A stretch of DNA of 57,515 nucleotides from Lachnospiraceae bacterium (GTDB taxonomy: Bacteria > Bacillota > Clostridia > Lachnospirales > Lachnospiraceae), in contig JAGAQZ010000106.1 of the NCBI GenBank assembly GCA_017622505.1, positions 1 through 57,515 on the forward strand. The letters are read 5' to 3'. A program made the position numbers and the translations under genes. The notes below the pieces were generated by a model. It made no database searches and was not told the DNA's origin. It worked only from the letters and a program-made list of their open reading frames with translations. This document shows, piece by piece, positions 48,809-57,515 of the stretch. The first letter of the stretch is position 1; each line of letters begins with the position of its first letter.

Positions 48809-49603
48809 ATGCAGTTGGAGATGCTGATTTCTTCGGTGAACCAGAACCCCGGAGAATTATTGAACAAAATGCACGTAAACTGTGATGCGGTTTTGATAAA
48901 TCAGTGCGATAAAAACAGTGAAGAAAAGATAAATATCGGTGATTATGAAATTAAGGTTTTTCATCGCAATGAACGTGGCGTAGGAAAAAGCCGTAATCTT
49001 GCATTGGAGCATGCTTCAAAAGATATTTTACTCTTTTCGGATGAAGACATAGAGTATTGCGATGGTTATGAGCAGGATATTTTAAATGAATTTGAGAAAC
49101 ATCCGGAAGCAGATTTACTCTTGTTTAATGTGGAGGTTTGTCCGGAACGAAGGACTTACTGGAATGAAGGTTTTTTGCGGGTGAAATGGTATAATTGCGG
49201 ACGTTATCCTGCTTACAGTATAGCGGTTCGAAAAGAAGCCTTGGAAAGAAGCAAAGTTTGGTATTCGGAGTTGTTTGGCGGCGGTGCCAAGTATAGTAAC
49301 GGGGAAGATAGTCTGTTTTTAAAACAATGTGCTGACCGCGGTCTGAAAATGTATGCTACAGACGTGGTAATCGGCAAAGAAGAAGCGAGAGAATCCACCT
49401 GGTTCAAAGGATATACGGAGAAATTCTTTTTTGACAGAGGCGTGCTGTTCGCCTTCTTATACGGCAATATGGCCTGGTTGTGGGCGTTGCGCTTTGTTCT
49501 GACCAAAAAGGAAATGTTTCAGGGTGAAATAAAACAAAAACAGGCGTACCGCTTGATACGCGAAGGAATCCGACAAGGAAAAAAAGAAAAGAAAATGCAA
49601 TAA
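48809..49603 (+). CDS. GT-A glycosyltransferase (GT2-like)
   Basis: A 264-residue protein similar to family 2 glycosyltransferases, but with a shortened N-terminal strand (EMLISSVNQNPGELLNKM). Key parts: NERGVGKSRNLALEHASKDILLFSDEDIEY (in pieces at about 57-86; SDED is the metal site), and GEDSLFLKQCADRGLKMY (about 166). The last 60 residues contain a hydrophobic patch and a basic tail. AAGAGG lies seven bases before the ATG. It begins 11 bases after the Wzz-like gene. Confidence 0.88.
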   Translation: MQLEMLISSVNQNPGELLNKMHVNCDAVLINQCDKNSEEKINIGDYEIKVFHRNERGVGKSRNLALEHASKDILLFSDEDIEYCDGYEQDILNEFEKHPEADLLLFNVEVCPERRTYWNEGFLRVKWYNCGRYPAYSIAVRKEALERSKVWYSELFGGGAKYSNGEDSLFLKQCADRGLKMYATDVVIGKEEARESTWFKGYTEKFFFDRGVLFAFLYGNMAWLWALRFVLTKKEMFQGEIKQKQAYRLIREGIRQGKKEKKMQ

Positions 49604-49618
49604 GAAAGGGGTGAAGAT

Positions 49619-50725
49619 ATGGCAGTTTATATAGTTCTTGCAATTATGACCTGTGTTATGGGTTTTATGGTTGAACAGAATAATGCGGTTGCCGTATCTG
49701 AAAATACCACCTACTCTTTGATGAATGCAACCAGGCAACAACTGAAGAATAAAAGCTTAATTGCGATGATTTTTTTGGCATTGTTTGGAGTGTCGGCTTG
49801 CAGAATTGCAATCGGGCACGATTATTGGGAGTATACATCTATTTTTAGCTTAATTGCACAAGACAGATATGTTTCCACGGAGTTTGGTTTTAACTGGCTT
49901 GTTCGTATTTGCCAGTTTATATTCGGTTCGGAAGGAAAGAGTTACATTACAATTTTTGCAGTGGTTGCTTTTTTTACAATGTTATTTTTTATGAAAGCAA
50001 TGTGCGACCAGTCTGAGAATTTCGGAATGTCTTTCTTCCTGTTTATGGTGTTTGGATATTATTTATCCAGTTTTAATTCGATTCGATATTATCTGGTGCT
50101 GGCGGTTGCGGTATATTCCGTGAAATTTATTTTGAAGAAGCGCTATGCGCACTTTGTGCTTTGTATATTGCTTGCAGCACCTTTCCATATGGCGGTATTG
50201 TTTGTGTTGTTAGCTTATCCGCTGGCGTTGATGAAGTGGAATAAGTGGAATGTGCCTATTGTAGGTGTAGTTGTGGCTTCGTTGTTGCTGTTTCCGCAGT
50301 TTTACAGAAGGCTTATTTTTATCTTTTATCCGTTTTATGAGAATTCTGTTTATGATACCGGAGATACATCCATTATTAACATAGCAAGATGCATTGGTGT
50401 CTTGTTGTTTGCGTTGATTTATTATAAAAGTGCGTTGAAAGATAACCGGAAGAATATGCTTTACTTTAACTTAAGTGTTGAGGCGTTGATTGTATATGCC
50501 TGCTGTTCATTCATTCCGGTGGTATCAAGAATCGGTTTCTTTCTAAATGTGTTTCAGATTTTTCTGATTCCTTCGGTAATTCGTTCAATACCGAAGAAGT
50601 GGCAAAGAGTATTTTTTACGATAGTAATTATAATTGCGGGAATTGGTTATTTTGTATTTTTCCTGCATTCCTGCAAGGATGACGGAACTCGAATTGTACC
50701 GTATCTGAATTGGATTTTGAATTAA
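49619..50725 (+). CDS. EpsG-family polysaccharide polymerase
   Basis: A 368-residue membrane protein with about ten helices, similar to EpsG, the presumed Wzy-type polymerase of exopolysaccharide operons. Characteristic parts are ALFGVSACRIAIGHDYWEYTSIF (about 55-78), FGFNWLVRICQFI (about 95), YYLSSFNSIRYYLVLAVAVYSVKFILKKRYAHF (in pieces at about 142-175) and FHMAVLFVLLAYPL. The conserved RIAIGHDYWEY and RYYLV stretches are typical. It joins repeat units on the outer face. GAAAGGGG precedes the ATG, 15 bases after the previous gene. Confidence 0.9.
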   Translation: MAVYIVLAIMTCVMGFMVEQNNAVAVSENTTYSLMNATRQQLKNKSLIAMIFLALFGVSACRIAIGHDYWEYTSIFSLIAQDRYVSTEFGFNWLVRICQFIFGSEGKSYITIFAVVAFFTMLFFMKAMCDQSENFGMSFFLFMVFGYYLSSFNSIRYYLVLAVAVYSVKFILKKRYAHFVLCILLAAPFHMAVLFVLLAYPLALMKWNKWNVPIVGVVVASLLLFPQFYRRLIFIFYPFYENSVYDTGDTSIINIARCIGVLLFALIYYKSALKDNRKNMLYFNLSVEALIVYACCSFIPVVSRIGFFLNVFQIFLIPSVIRSIPKKWQRVFFTIVIIIAGIGYFVFFLHSCKDDGTRIVPYLNWILN

Positions 50726-50741
50726 AATAAGTGAGGATAAA

Positions 50742-51536
50742 ATGGTTCGTTTCTCGGTAATAACGGTAACCTATAATGCCGGCGATAAATTAAAAGAAAC
50801 CGTAACCGATGTGTTACGTCAGACATATGATAATTATGAGATATTGATAAAAGACGGATTATCAACCGATGGTTCCTTAGAAATTCTTCCGGCTTCAGAG
50901 AAAATCAGGGTAGAAAGTTGCAAAGATCAGGGCATTTATGACGCTATGAATCAGGCGGTGGAACTGGCGCAAGGCGAATATATTATTTTTATGAACTGCG
51001 GTGACTTCTTCTATGATGAGAATGTTTTGAGTAATCTTGCGAAAGAAATAGATGAGAAACCGAATCGTGGGATTTATTACGGGGATGCTTATTTTCGTTT
51101 GAGCAAAGAAGTGCTTCATATGCCGGGCGAAATTACGGATTTTGTTTGTTTTCGTCATATTCCCTGTCACCAGGCATGCGTTTTTGCGAAGGAATTGTTC
51201 GCAGATAAGGGTTTTGATTTGAGCTATCGAATTCGCGCAGATTATGAATTCTTTTTAAGGCAATACTATAAGAAAGCGGTACGTCCCTGTTATACTGGAG
51301 TTGTTGTTGCCAATTATGAAGGCGGCGGTTTTTCTGAAACAAAAGAAAACCGCAAGAAAGATAAAAAAGAACATCGCAAGATTACCGGTATGTATATGCC
51401 GAAAGGAAAGCTTTTTTGTTATCGCATGATTATGATTATTACGTTACAGCCGTTGCGTTTCTGGATTGCCCAAAGAAGTCCGTTAGCCGGTGTGTACGAC
51501 CGTATAAAAACGAAGTTGTATGGTACGGGTAAATAA
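50742..51536 (+). CDS. GT2 glycosyltransferase (WcaA-type)
   Basis: A 264-residue family 2 glycosyltransferase: FSVITVTYNAGDKLKETV, YEILIKDGLSTDGSLEIL, SCKDQGIYDAMNQAVELAQGEYIIFMNCGDFFYD (in pieces at about 59-92; NCGD replaces the usual DADD metal motif) and PCHQACVFAKELF. The IYDAMN-x-GDxFYD pattern is typical of the subgroup used in colanic-acid-like and EPS clusters. The acidic motif is still present in Asp90. GTGAGGAT precedes the ATG. Cytoplasmic side of the membrane. Confidence 0.92.
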   Translation: MVRFSVITVTYNAGDKLKETVTDVLRQTYDNYEILIKDGLSTDGSLEILPASEKIRVESCKDQGIYDAMNQAVELAQGEYIIFMNCGDFFYDENVLSNLAKEIDEKPNRGIYYGDAYFRLSKEVLHMPGEITDFVCFRHIPCHQACVFAKELFADKGFDLSYRIRADYEFFLRQYYKKAVRPCYTGVVVANYEGGGFSETKENRKKDKKEHRKITGMYMPKGKLFCYRMIMIITLQPLRFWIAQRSPLAGVYDRIKTKLYGTGK

Positions 51537-51558
51537 AAGAGTTGGGAGGAGTTTCCAA

Positions 51559-52878
51559 ATGAGAGTGTTATGGGTGTGTAACAGGTGTTTGCCTGTGATT
51601 GCTTCACATCTGAATATGGATGCGGGAAACAGAGAAGGCTGGCTTGCCGGACTGTCAGAACGTATATTAGCGGAAAAGAACGAAGAACTGACTCTTGGAG
51701 TATGCTTTCCAACAGGCAAGGAATTGGCTGAATGGAAAGGGGAATATGAAGTAACGGCCTACGGCTTTTATGAGGATACCAATCATCCGGAAGATTATGA
51801 TGAGAAGTTGGAAATCCGTATGAAGGAAATCGTGGATGATTTCAAACCGGATATGGTACATATTTTCGGAACGGAATTTCCGCATACTCTGGCTATGGTA
51901 AGGGCTTTTAATAATCCGGCCAAAACACTGATTGGAATTCAGGGATTGTGTTTTGTTTGTGCGGATGCGTATTTGGAAGGTTTGCCCGAACACGTAGTAA
52001 AACGTTCCACTCTGCGTGATTTTCTAAAAAAAGACAGTATTCTGGAACAGCAGAAGAAGTTTTATCGAAGAGGAGCGTATGAGCAAAAGGCATTATCTCT
52101 TACGGGTAATGTGACCGGACGTACGGATTGGGACCATCATTATACGAAACAGTGTAATAAGGACGTTCAGTATTATTTTATGAATGAAACCCTTCGATCC
52201 AACTTCTATGAAGGAAGCTGGGATTATAAAACCTGTGAAAAATATTCTATTTTTGTAAGTCAGGGAGATTATCCGATTAAAGGACTTCATTTTCTGCTTC
52301 GTGCGATGAAGGATGTTTTGGAAGAGTATCCCGAGGCTAGAATATACGTGGCAGGAATGTGCGTAACCGGAGATGAAAGTTTTAAAAAGAAGATTAAAAT
52401 TCCATCTTACGGCAAGTATTTAAATGAATTGATTCAGGAGCATAACCTTCAGGAGCATATTACCTTTTTAGGCAATCTGACTGCTGAAGAAATGAAGCAA
52501 AGATATCTGAAGAGTAATGTGTATATTTTACCGTCCACTATGGAGAATTCTCCTAATTCCGTTGGCGAGGCTATGCTTCTTGGATTGCCGGTGATTGCCT
52601 CCAAAGTAGGTGGAGTAGAGAGCCTTTTAACCGACGGGGAAGAAGGCATTTTATACGAATCGAAAAATGTGCAGGCTTTGGCAAATGCAATTATTAAGGT
52701 TTTTGATGCATATGAATACGAAGACTCATCCAGAATGAGACCAATCCGTGTAAAAGAAGATGAAATCGAAGAAATACGTTCGTATTCCGTAAAGGCGAAA
52801 GAGCGTGCATTCAAAACACACAATCCGGATACAAATTATCACAGATTGTTGGAGATTTACGGAGAAATTTGTAAATGA
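51559..52878 (+). CDS. GT4 glycosyltransferase
   Basis: A 439-residue GT-B glycosyltransferase of family 4. N-terminal acceptor domain (RVLWVCNRCLPVIAS, about 2-16; MVHIFGTEFPHT, about 98). Donor domain with FVSQGDYPIKGLHFLLRAM (about 234), ARIYVAGMC, ITFLGNLTAEEMKQRY and the family motif LPSTMENSPNSVGEAMLLGLPVIASKVGGVESLL (in pieces at about 328-360; the first Glu of the E-x7-E is replaced by Asn-Ser, the second is Glu in GEAM). GGGAGGAG precedes the ATG; the open frame starts at 51520 without a better ribosome site. Overlaps the next gene by 4 bases. Confidence 0.92.
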   Translation: MRVLWVCNRCLPVIASHLNMDAGNREGWLAGLSERILAEKNEELTLGVCFPTGKELAEWKGEYEVTAYGFYEDTNHPEDYDEKLEIRMKEIVDDFKPDMVHIFGTEFPHTLAMVRAFNNPAKTLIGIQGLCFVCADAYLEGLPEHVVKRSTLRDFLKKDSILEQQKKFYRRGAYEQKALSLTGNVTGRTDWDHHYTKQCNKDVQYYFMNETLRSNFYEGSWDYKTCEKYSIFVSQGDYPIKGLHFLLRAMKDVLEEYPEARIYVAGMCVTGDESFKKKIKIPSYGKYLNELIQEHNLQEHITFLGNLTAEEMKQRYLKSNVYILPSTMENSPNSVGEAMLLGLPVIASKVGGVESLLTDGEEGILYESKNVQALANAIIKVFDAYEYEDSSRMRPIRVKEDEIEEIRSYSVKAKERAFKTHNPDTNYHRLLEIYGEICK

Positions 52879-54047
52879 AAGTAACTTTTGTTTCAAACTA
52901 TATCAATCATCATCAGATACCGCTTTCGGATATTTTATATCGTAAGTGGGGAGACAATTATCGATTTATCCAAACGCAACCTATGGATGAAGAAAGGGTG
53001 CGCTTGGGCTGGAATGCTGACAGTTCGCAACTGCCTTATGTGATGCAATATGAAGAAGTGCCTGAAGTATGTCGCAAATTAATTCTGGAAAGCGATATTG
53101 TAATCTTTGGTGGCGTGGATGATGAAAGTTATATCAAAGAGCGTCTGGAACAGGGAGGAATTGTGCTTCGCTATATGGAGCGTCTCTACAAAGAAGGGCA
53201 ATGGAAGGCGGTTTCACCCAGAGGACTTATTAAAAAATACAAAGACCATACCAGGCATAATAATGCACCGGTCTACCTTTTGTGTGCCGGAGGCTATGTG
53301 GCAGATGATTTTAATATTATTAAAGCATATAAGGGGAAACGCTTTAAGTGGGGCTATTTTCCAGCGTTTGAAGAAAGTAGTGAAGTTGACAGAGCTGCGT
53401 GGAAAGAGAACGACTGCATTCGAATTCTGTGGGCCGGCCGTTTCATTGATTGGAAACACCCCGAGGACGCTTTGAAAGTAGCCGGACATTTGAAAGAGAA
53501 AGGGATTGAATTTCAACTCACTATGGCCGGTGGTGGTGAAATGGAAACACAGCTTAAAGCTTATGCGAAAGAACACAAATTAGAAGACTGTGTCGAGTTT
53601 GCCGGTTTCTGTAAACCGGAGCGGATTCGTGAGATGATGAAACGATCAAAGATATACCTGTTTACCAGTGATTATAAAGAAGGCTGGGGCGCAGTTTTAA
53701 ATGAAGCAATGAACAGCGGATGTGCGGTGGTTGCGAGCCATGCAATCGGTGCGGTTCCTTTCTTGCTTTGTCACAACCAAAACGGCTTGATTTATCAAAG
53801 CGGAAATGTTGCGGAATTGACTGAATTGACGGAGAAACTGTGTAAGGATTCGCAATTGTGTGATAGGTTGGGACAGGCTGCATACGAAATGATTGCAGAA
53901 CAATGGAATCCGGAATATGCAGGTAAGGTATTGATTGAATTGTGTGAAGGGCTTATCAAAGGTGAAGTGAAGTTTCAGGATAAGGGACCTTTAAGCGAAG
54001 CCAAAGTAATTAAGCAGAGACAAATGTATAAGTATCTGCACTCATAA
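52875..54047 (+). CDS. GT4 glycosyltransferase
   Basis: A 390-residue GT-B enzyme: VTFVSNYINHHQIPLSDIL (start), IVIFGGVDDESY (about 75), then the donor half with IRILWAGRFIDWKHPEDALKVAGHL (about 183), LTMAGGGEMETQL, EFAGFCKPERIREMMKRSKIYLFTSDYKEGWGAVLNEAMNSGCAVVAS (in pieces at about 239-287; Glu in KEGWG and NEAM form the E-x7-E pair). Start ATG overlaps the stop of the previous gene (ATGA), so the two are translationally coupled. The N-terminal NHHQIP motif is typical of a GT4 subgroup in EPS loci. Confidence 0.93.
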   Translation: MKVTFVSNYINHHQIPLSDILYRKWGDNYRFIQTQPMDEERVRLGWNADSSQLPYVMQYEEVPEVCRKLILESDIVIFGGVDDESYIKERLEQGGIVLRYMERLYKEGQWKAVSPRGLIKKYKDHTRHNNAPVYLLCAGGYVADDFNIIKAYKGKRFKWGYFPAFEESSEVDRAAWKENDCIRILWAGRFIDWKHPEDALKVAGHLKEKGIEFQLTMAGGGEMETQLKAYAKEHKLEDCVEFAGFCKPERIREMMKRSKIYLFTSDYKEGWGAVLNEAMNSGCAVVASHAIGAVPFLLCHNQNGLIYQSGNVAELTELTEKLCKDSQLCDRLGQAAYEMIAEQWNPEYAGKVLIELCEGLIKGEVKFQDKGPLSEAKVIKQRQMYKYLHS

Positions 54048-54071
54048 ATGCCATAGAAAGGCAGGAGTTTC

Positions 54072-55070
54072 ATGCAGGAATTAATTTCGGTTATCGTGCC
54101 GATTTACAATGTGGAAAAATATCTTGAGCGTTCGGTAGGTGCACTTTTAGGACAAACTTACCAAAATCTTGAGATTATATTAGTAGATGACGGTTCGAAA
54201 GACAGAAGCGGTGAAATGTGTGATGATTTTGCAAAGAAAGATGCCCGGATAAAAGTCATTCACAAAGAAAACGGCGGTTCCAGCAGTGCCAGAAATATGG
54301 GAATTGCGGCGGCAACCGGTGATTATATCGGTTTCTGTGACAGCGACGATTATCCGGAAAAGGATATGTATGAGAATCTTTTAAAAATTATGAGGGAACA
54401 TACCGATGCCGTGATTGCCCAGGCAATGTCCAGTGATTATACGGAAGACGGAATTTTGGTAAAAGGCCCATATAAAGATTCGGGCAAAGTGAATTTTCTG
54501 ACTAAACAGGAAATGTTTCGTTTGCTTATGTTACACGTGGGCGACAGTTCTTTTTGCACTAAGCTAATCAAGGCGGATTATATGAAGCAGTTTCGCTTTG
54601 AAGAGGGTAGACTCAATGAAGATTTTGAGTTGGTAATCCGAATGTTGAAAGGTGTAAACTGTGTATATTCTCTAGAAAAGAACGGCTATAACATTGTCCT
54701 TCGAAGCGGAAGTAATTCCCGTAATGTTTTCCGGGAGATTTTATATAATTCCATGATTGAGAACAGCGACAGAGCTTTTAAAATGATGGAAGAAAGCTAC
54801 CCGGAGTTGCGAGAAGAAGGAATTCGTTTTTGGTATTTCCAGAGACTGGATTATATGCTGCACATTCCGGTTTCATATATGAACAAGAGTAATGTGGTTT
54901 GTTGGAACATTATACGAGACTTGAAGAATGGCAGAAAGCAGATAAAAAATAACGCATTTTTAACCCAAAAAGAAAAAAGAAATCTTTTGATTTTAAGCTA
55001 TGCACCCCGTATGAGCAAGCGTTTTCATAATATGATTATGGTTGTAAAGCGGGCACTTGGGAAAGCGTAA
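54072..55070 (+). CDS. GT2 glycosyltransferase
   Basis: A 332-residue family 2 glycosyltransferase of the common EPS type: ISVIVPIYNVEKYLERSV (about 4), LEIILVDDGSKDRSGEMCDDF (about 34), IHKENGGSSSARNMGIAAATGDYIGFCDSDDYPEKDMYE (in pieces at about 62-100; DSDD is the metal site), and NEDFELVIRMLK (about 181). C-terminal helical tail with basic residues. AGGCAGGAG precedes the ATG, 24 bases after the previous gene. Confidence 0.95.
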   Translation: MQELISVIVPIYNVEKYLERSVGALLGQTYQNLEIILVDDGSKDRSGEMCDDFAKKDARIKVIHKENGGSSSARNMGIAAATGDYIGFCDSDDYPEKDMYENLLKIMREHTDAVIAQAMSSDYTEDGILVKGPYKDSGKVNFLTKQEMFRLLMLHVGDSSFCTKLIKADYMKQFRFEEGRLNEDFELVIRMLKGVNCVYSLEKNGYNIVLRSGSNSRNVFREILYNSMIENSDRAFKMMEESYPELREEGIRFWYFQRLDYMLHIPVSYMNKSNVVCWNIIRDLKNGRKQIKNNAFLTQKEKRNLLILSYAPRMSKRFHNMIMVVKRALGKA

Positions 55071-55083
55071 CAGGATTGATTTT

Positions 55084-56154
55084 ATGAAAGACAGAATTTA
55101 TGTATGCCACACTTTTTATCATGTTTATGTGACCATGTTAAAAGAATTGGCATTGCCAAAAGAAAAGCAGGGAAGTGCAACTTTGGTCCTAAGTAAAATG
55201 TCAAATGATTTTACAGGGATGAAGGAGCGCATTGAAAAGACCGGTTTTTTTGAGGCGGTTGTGGAATATGATGAAAAAAGAGAGACATTCTTTCCGGAAC
55301 TTGCGGAATACAAAGAGGATAAAGGCAATATTGTACTCAATATGATGTCTCGCATTTTGTTTACAAAAAAATTTGCCAAGTTACAAGCTGATTATATTCC
55401 GGTAGATTTTAGGCAATATAAAGATATATATGTGTATTGTGATTCGGATCCTATTGGCTACTATTTGAATCAAAATAAAATCAGATATCATGCTCTCGAA
55501 GATGGTTTGAACAGTGTTGCTAATGTTGATCATGCTCATTTTGACAATAGGGGACACTTTAAGTTAAAAGCTTTCTTTTCTAAAGTTTTGAATTTGATTT
55601 TTATTCAGAATGGTTACGGAAAGTACTGCATTGATATGGAGGTCAATGATATTTCGGCGATTGAAATACCGTGTAAGTATTACGTGGAAGTAAGTCGTAA
55701 GGCGTTGACAGACCGATTGACAAGGGAAGATAAGGATTTATTATTACAGATTTTTGTCCGGGATATGGCTGATTTGCGTGCAAAGATGGACGAAGGCAAG
55801 AAGTATGAAAAAAAGGTTTTAATTCTTACGGAACCACTTAGCGCGTTAGATGTGCGCGAGCAAATTTTTAGAGATATCATTGCGATGTACGAAGGGGAAG
55901 CGCAGGTATTCATTAAGCCCCATCCGAGAGATGTGCTGGATTATGTGACGTTGTTCGCAGATTATCCGCAGTTTGAAGGGTCTATGCCTATGGAAATACT
56001 AAATTTCTTTGAAGATCTTCATTTTGATAAGGTGATTGGAGTATTTACGGAATTAAAAGCAGTAACTTTTGCCGATGAAGCAGTGCGCTTGGGACCGGAT
56101 TTTATGGACAAGTATGAAGACCCGGCCATTCATCGACAGAACGAAAGGATATAG
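55084..56154 (+). CDS. GT52-like glycosyltransferase (sialyltransferase-related fold)
   Basis: A 356-residue protein that resembles family GT52, whose known members are alpha-2,3-sialyl- or glucosyltransferases of lipooligosaccharides. Starting segment RIYVCHTFYHVYVTMLKEL, central YVYCDSDPIGYYLNQNKIRYHALEDGLN (in pieces) and the late motif VFIKPHPRDVLDY (about 283-295) fit. The C-terminal segment VIGVFTELKAVTFAD is also family-like. No sialic acid or CMP-sialic acid genes are in the window, so the donor is open. CAGGAT precedes the ATG at 55084; the frame reaches back to 55057. Confidence 0.72.
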   Translation: MKDRIYVCHTFYHVYVTMLKELALPKEKQGSATLVLSKMSNDFTGMKERIEKTGFFEAVVEYDEKRETFFPELAEYKEDKGNIVLNMMSRILFTKKFAKLQADYIPVDFRQYKDIYVYCDSDPIGYYLNQNKIRYHALEDGLNSVANVDHAHFDNRGHFKLKAFFSKVLNLIFIQNGYGKYCIDMEVNDISAIEIPCKYYVEVSRKALTDRLTREDKDLLLQIFVRDMADLRAKMDEGKKYEKKVLILTEPLSALDVREQIFRDIIAMYEGEAQVFIKPHPRDVLDYVTLFADYPQFEGSMPMEILNFFEDLHFDKVIGVFTELKAVTFADEAVRLGPDFMDKYEDPAIHRQNERI

Positions 56155-56157
56155 TTT

Positions 56158-57515
56158 ATGTTGAAAATATGGAAAAAGATGATGGTTCTGCTGGATAAAA
56201 AGCAGAAACGTTCCATGGTATTACTGGTTATTATGATGTTTTTTGGTGCTATGCTGGAAGCGTTTAGCATTACGTTGATAGTGCCGGTGGCATCTTTAAT
56301 TATGGACCCTTTAGCCATTGAAGAAAGTGAATTGGTTTCGGCTTTGTATCAGTGGTTGCCATTCGAGTCCCCCAAGGTATTTGGTACGGCCATTATGGTA
56401 GCGATGATTGTAGCTTTTATATTAAAGAACGTTTATCTCTATTTTATGCAGAAATTTATGTATCATTTCGTATATACAAATCAGTTCAGCACATCGGAGC
56501 GTATGATGAAAAACTATATGCGAAGAGGCTACGAGTTTTATTTGAATGCGGATACAGCAGTAATTCAGAGAAGTATTACTTCTGACGTAAATAATATGTA
56601 TGGGTTGATTTTGGCAGTATTGCAGTTGCTTTCTGAAATTATTGTGTTCCTTACATTATCGGCAGTTCTCTTGGTAACGGATCCGATTATGACTATTTTT
56701 ATCGGTGGTTTGTTAGCTGTTACTCTTCTTATCATAAAAGTGATTTACAAGCCGATTATGTATAAGGCAGGTAAGGATAATCAGGATTACTACAGCAATC
56801 TTTTTAAGTGGATTAATCAGACGGTTACCGGTATTAAGGAAGTAAAAATCGGCGGACGTGAGAAGTACTTTATAGATACCTATAGAGGTTATGGCAAGGG
56901 ATATGTGGATGCAGTGCAGAAGTATACCCTGTATAACAATATTCCAAAGCTGTTTATTGAAACAGTGTGCATTTGCGGTGCGGTATTATATTTTCTGTAT
57001 TTGTTCCTTACGGACCAGAGTTCAACAGAAATTATGGAGATTGTTGCGGCCTTTGGTCTTGCAGTGGCAAGATTGATGCCTTCTGCAAATCGTATCAATA
57101 ATCAGTTGAATAATATTTCCTTTTTCGAACCCTTCTTTATGGGGGTATCCGATAATTTGCAGGATGAAATTGATAATAAAAATACGGATATTTCCTTTAT
57201 GGAAGTTCCAAAAGAAAAGTTGCCCGTAACCAAGGAAATAGCATTGGAAGGTGTATCTTACAAATATCCCAATACGGATAAATGGATTTTAAAAGATGCG
57301 GATGTGACTGTTCCTGTGGGCAAATCAGTGGGTATTGTGGGAAGTTCCGGTGCGGGTAAGTCTACCATTGTAGACGTAATGCTGGGACTTTTGGTAATGC
57401 AGGAAGGTAAAATCACTGCTGACGGCCAGGATATCTTTGATGGCGAAAATTACCGTAAGTGGTTGAAGAATGTGGGCTACATTCCCCAGACTATTTTTAT
57501 GATTGATGATACAAT
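56158..57515 (+). CDS. PglK-like ABC flippase, 3'-truncated by the window end
   Basis: The first 452 codons of a fused ABC exporter. Six membrane helices between about 20 and 300 (first hydrophobic segment RSMVLLVIMMFFGAMLEAFSITLIVPV), then the ATPase half with Walker A GSSGAGKST (about 400) and the Q-loop GYIPQTIFM (about 440). The signature motif, Walker B and the end lie outside the window. The N-terminal pattern (MLKIWKKMMVLLDKKQKRSM, then LEAFSITLIVP) is like PglK/WlaB, which flip undecaprenyl-linked oligosaccharides. It follows GT52 by three bases, so it is probably the flippase of this operon. GAAAGGAT precedes the ATG. Confidence 0.9.
   Translation, partial: MLKIWKKMMVLLDKKQKRSMVLLVIMMFFGAMLEAFSITLIVPVASLIMDPLAIEESELVSALYQWLPFESPKVFGTAIMVAMIVAFILKNVYLYFMQKFMYHFVYTNQFSTSERMMKNYMRRGYEFYLNADTAVIQRSITSDVNNMYGLILAVLQLLSEIIVFLTLSAVLLVTDPIMTIFIGGLLAVTLLIIKVIYKPIMYKAGKDNQDYYSNLFKWINQTVTGIKEVKIGGREKYFIDTYRGYGKGYVDAVQKYTLYNNIPKLFIETVCICGAVLYFLYLFLTDQSSTEIMEIVAAFGLAVARLMPSANRINNQLNNISFFEPFFMGVSDNLQDEIDNKNTDISFMEVPKEKLPVTKEIALEGVSYKYPNTDKWILKDADVTVPVGKSVGIVGSSGAGKSTIVDVMLGLLVMQEGKITADGQDIFDGENYRKWLKNVGYIPQTIFMIDDT

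Noticed and set aside
1..57515. CRISPR arrays, tRNA or rRNA genes, phage or plasmid modules
   Set aside because: No regularly spaced repeats, no tRNA-like cloverleaf with CCA region and no integrase or replication genes were seen on either strand.

Overview
The window looks like a chromosomal segment from a low-GC, flagellated, probably spore-forming Clostridia bacterium. It is most likely a Lachnospiraceae member of the Roseburia/Butyrivibrio type. The reasons are strong AGGAGG-type ribosome sites, sigma-28 promoters of the TAAA-N15/17-CCGATA type, a CsrA/FliW pair beside flgKL, a stand-alone Spo0A DNA-binding domain, and cell-envelope genes typical of monoderms. Species cannot be read from the sequence alone.

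Layout. (1) 1-8.4 kb, mixed genes: the end of a sensor histidine kinase, an orphan AbiEi/DUF6088-type antitoxin with its own operator, a solo receiver-like protein, a TIM-barrel sugar isomerase-like protein, a DUF3048 lipoprotein, an XRE regulator, an ECF sigma/anti-sigma/membrane-protein operon and a membrane-anchored SGNH hydrolase. (2) 8.5-15.4 kb, late flagellar operon: flgM-flgN-flgK-flgK-flgL-fliW-csrA. (3) 15.6-19.8 kb: a beta-propeller/HD-GYP c-di-GMP phosphodiesterase-type sensor and an Rpn-like nuclease gene broken by one stop codon. (4) 19.8-27.1 kb: a lower-GC island inside the flagellar locus. It encodes a CDP-glycerol glycerophosphotransferase-like protein, an IspD/TarI-like cytidylyltransferase, an extended SDR, a double-LicD protein and two FkbM methyltransferases. 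A sigma-28 promoter and an attenuator-like leader lie before it. (5) 27.3-31.4 kb: flaG-fliD-fliS-(FliT-like)-hag, with sigma-28 promoters before flaG and hag and CsrA-type sites in the hag leader. (6) 31.4-45.9 kb: three GT2-TPR glycosyltransferases, a CgeB-like glycosyltransferase, a lyxose isomerase, a cytoplasmic alpha-amylase, a lipoprotein, RmlD, a YuiD-like protein, two large membrane glycosyltransferase-like proteins and the solo Spo0A-C protein. (7) 46.0-57.5 kb: an exopolysaccharide operon from one strong promoter, with polyprenyl-P sugar transferase, Wzz with a dead kinase half, EpsG polymerase, six further glycosyltransferases and a PglK-like ABC flippase cut by the window end.

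How it fits together. FlgM/sigma-28 and FliW/CsrA/Hag are the known regulatory loops for filament genes. The island and the GT2-TPR genes on either side of hag are the best candidates for flagellin modification. Their composition (polyol-phosphate transferase, CDP-polyol synthesis, LicD phosphotransfer, O-methylation) suggests a phosphodiester-linked, methylated decoration rather than a plain sugar. The leader of this island (sigma-28 promoter, Shine-Dalgarno in a small hairpin, a GTG-TGA start-stop, then a perfect terminator) is the most unusual regulatory structure I found. These functional links are inferences from sequence and context.
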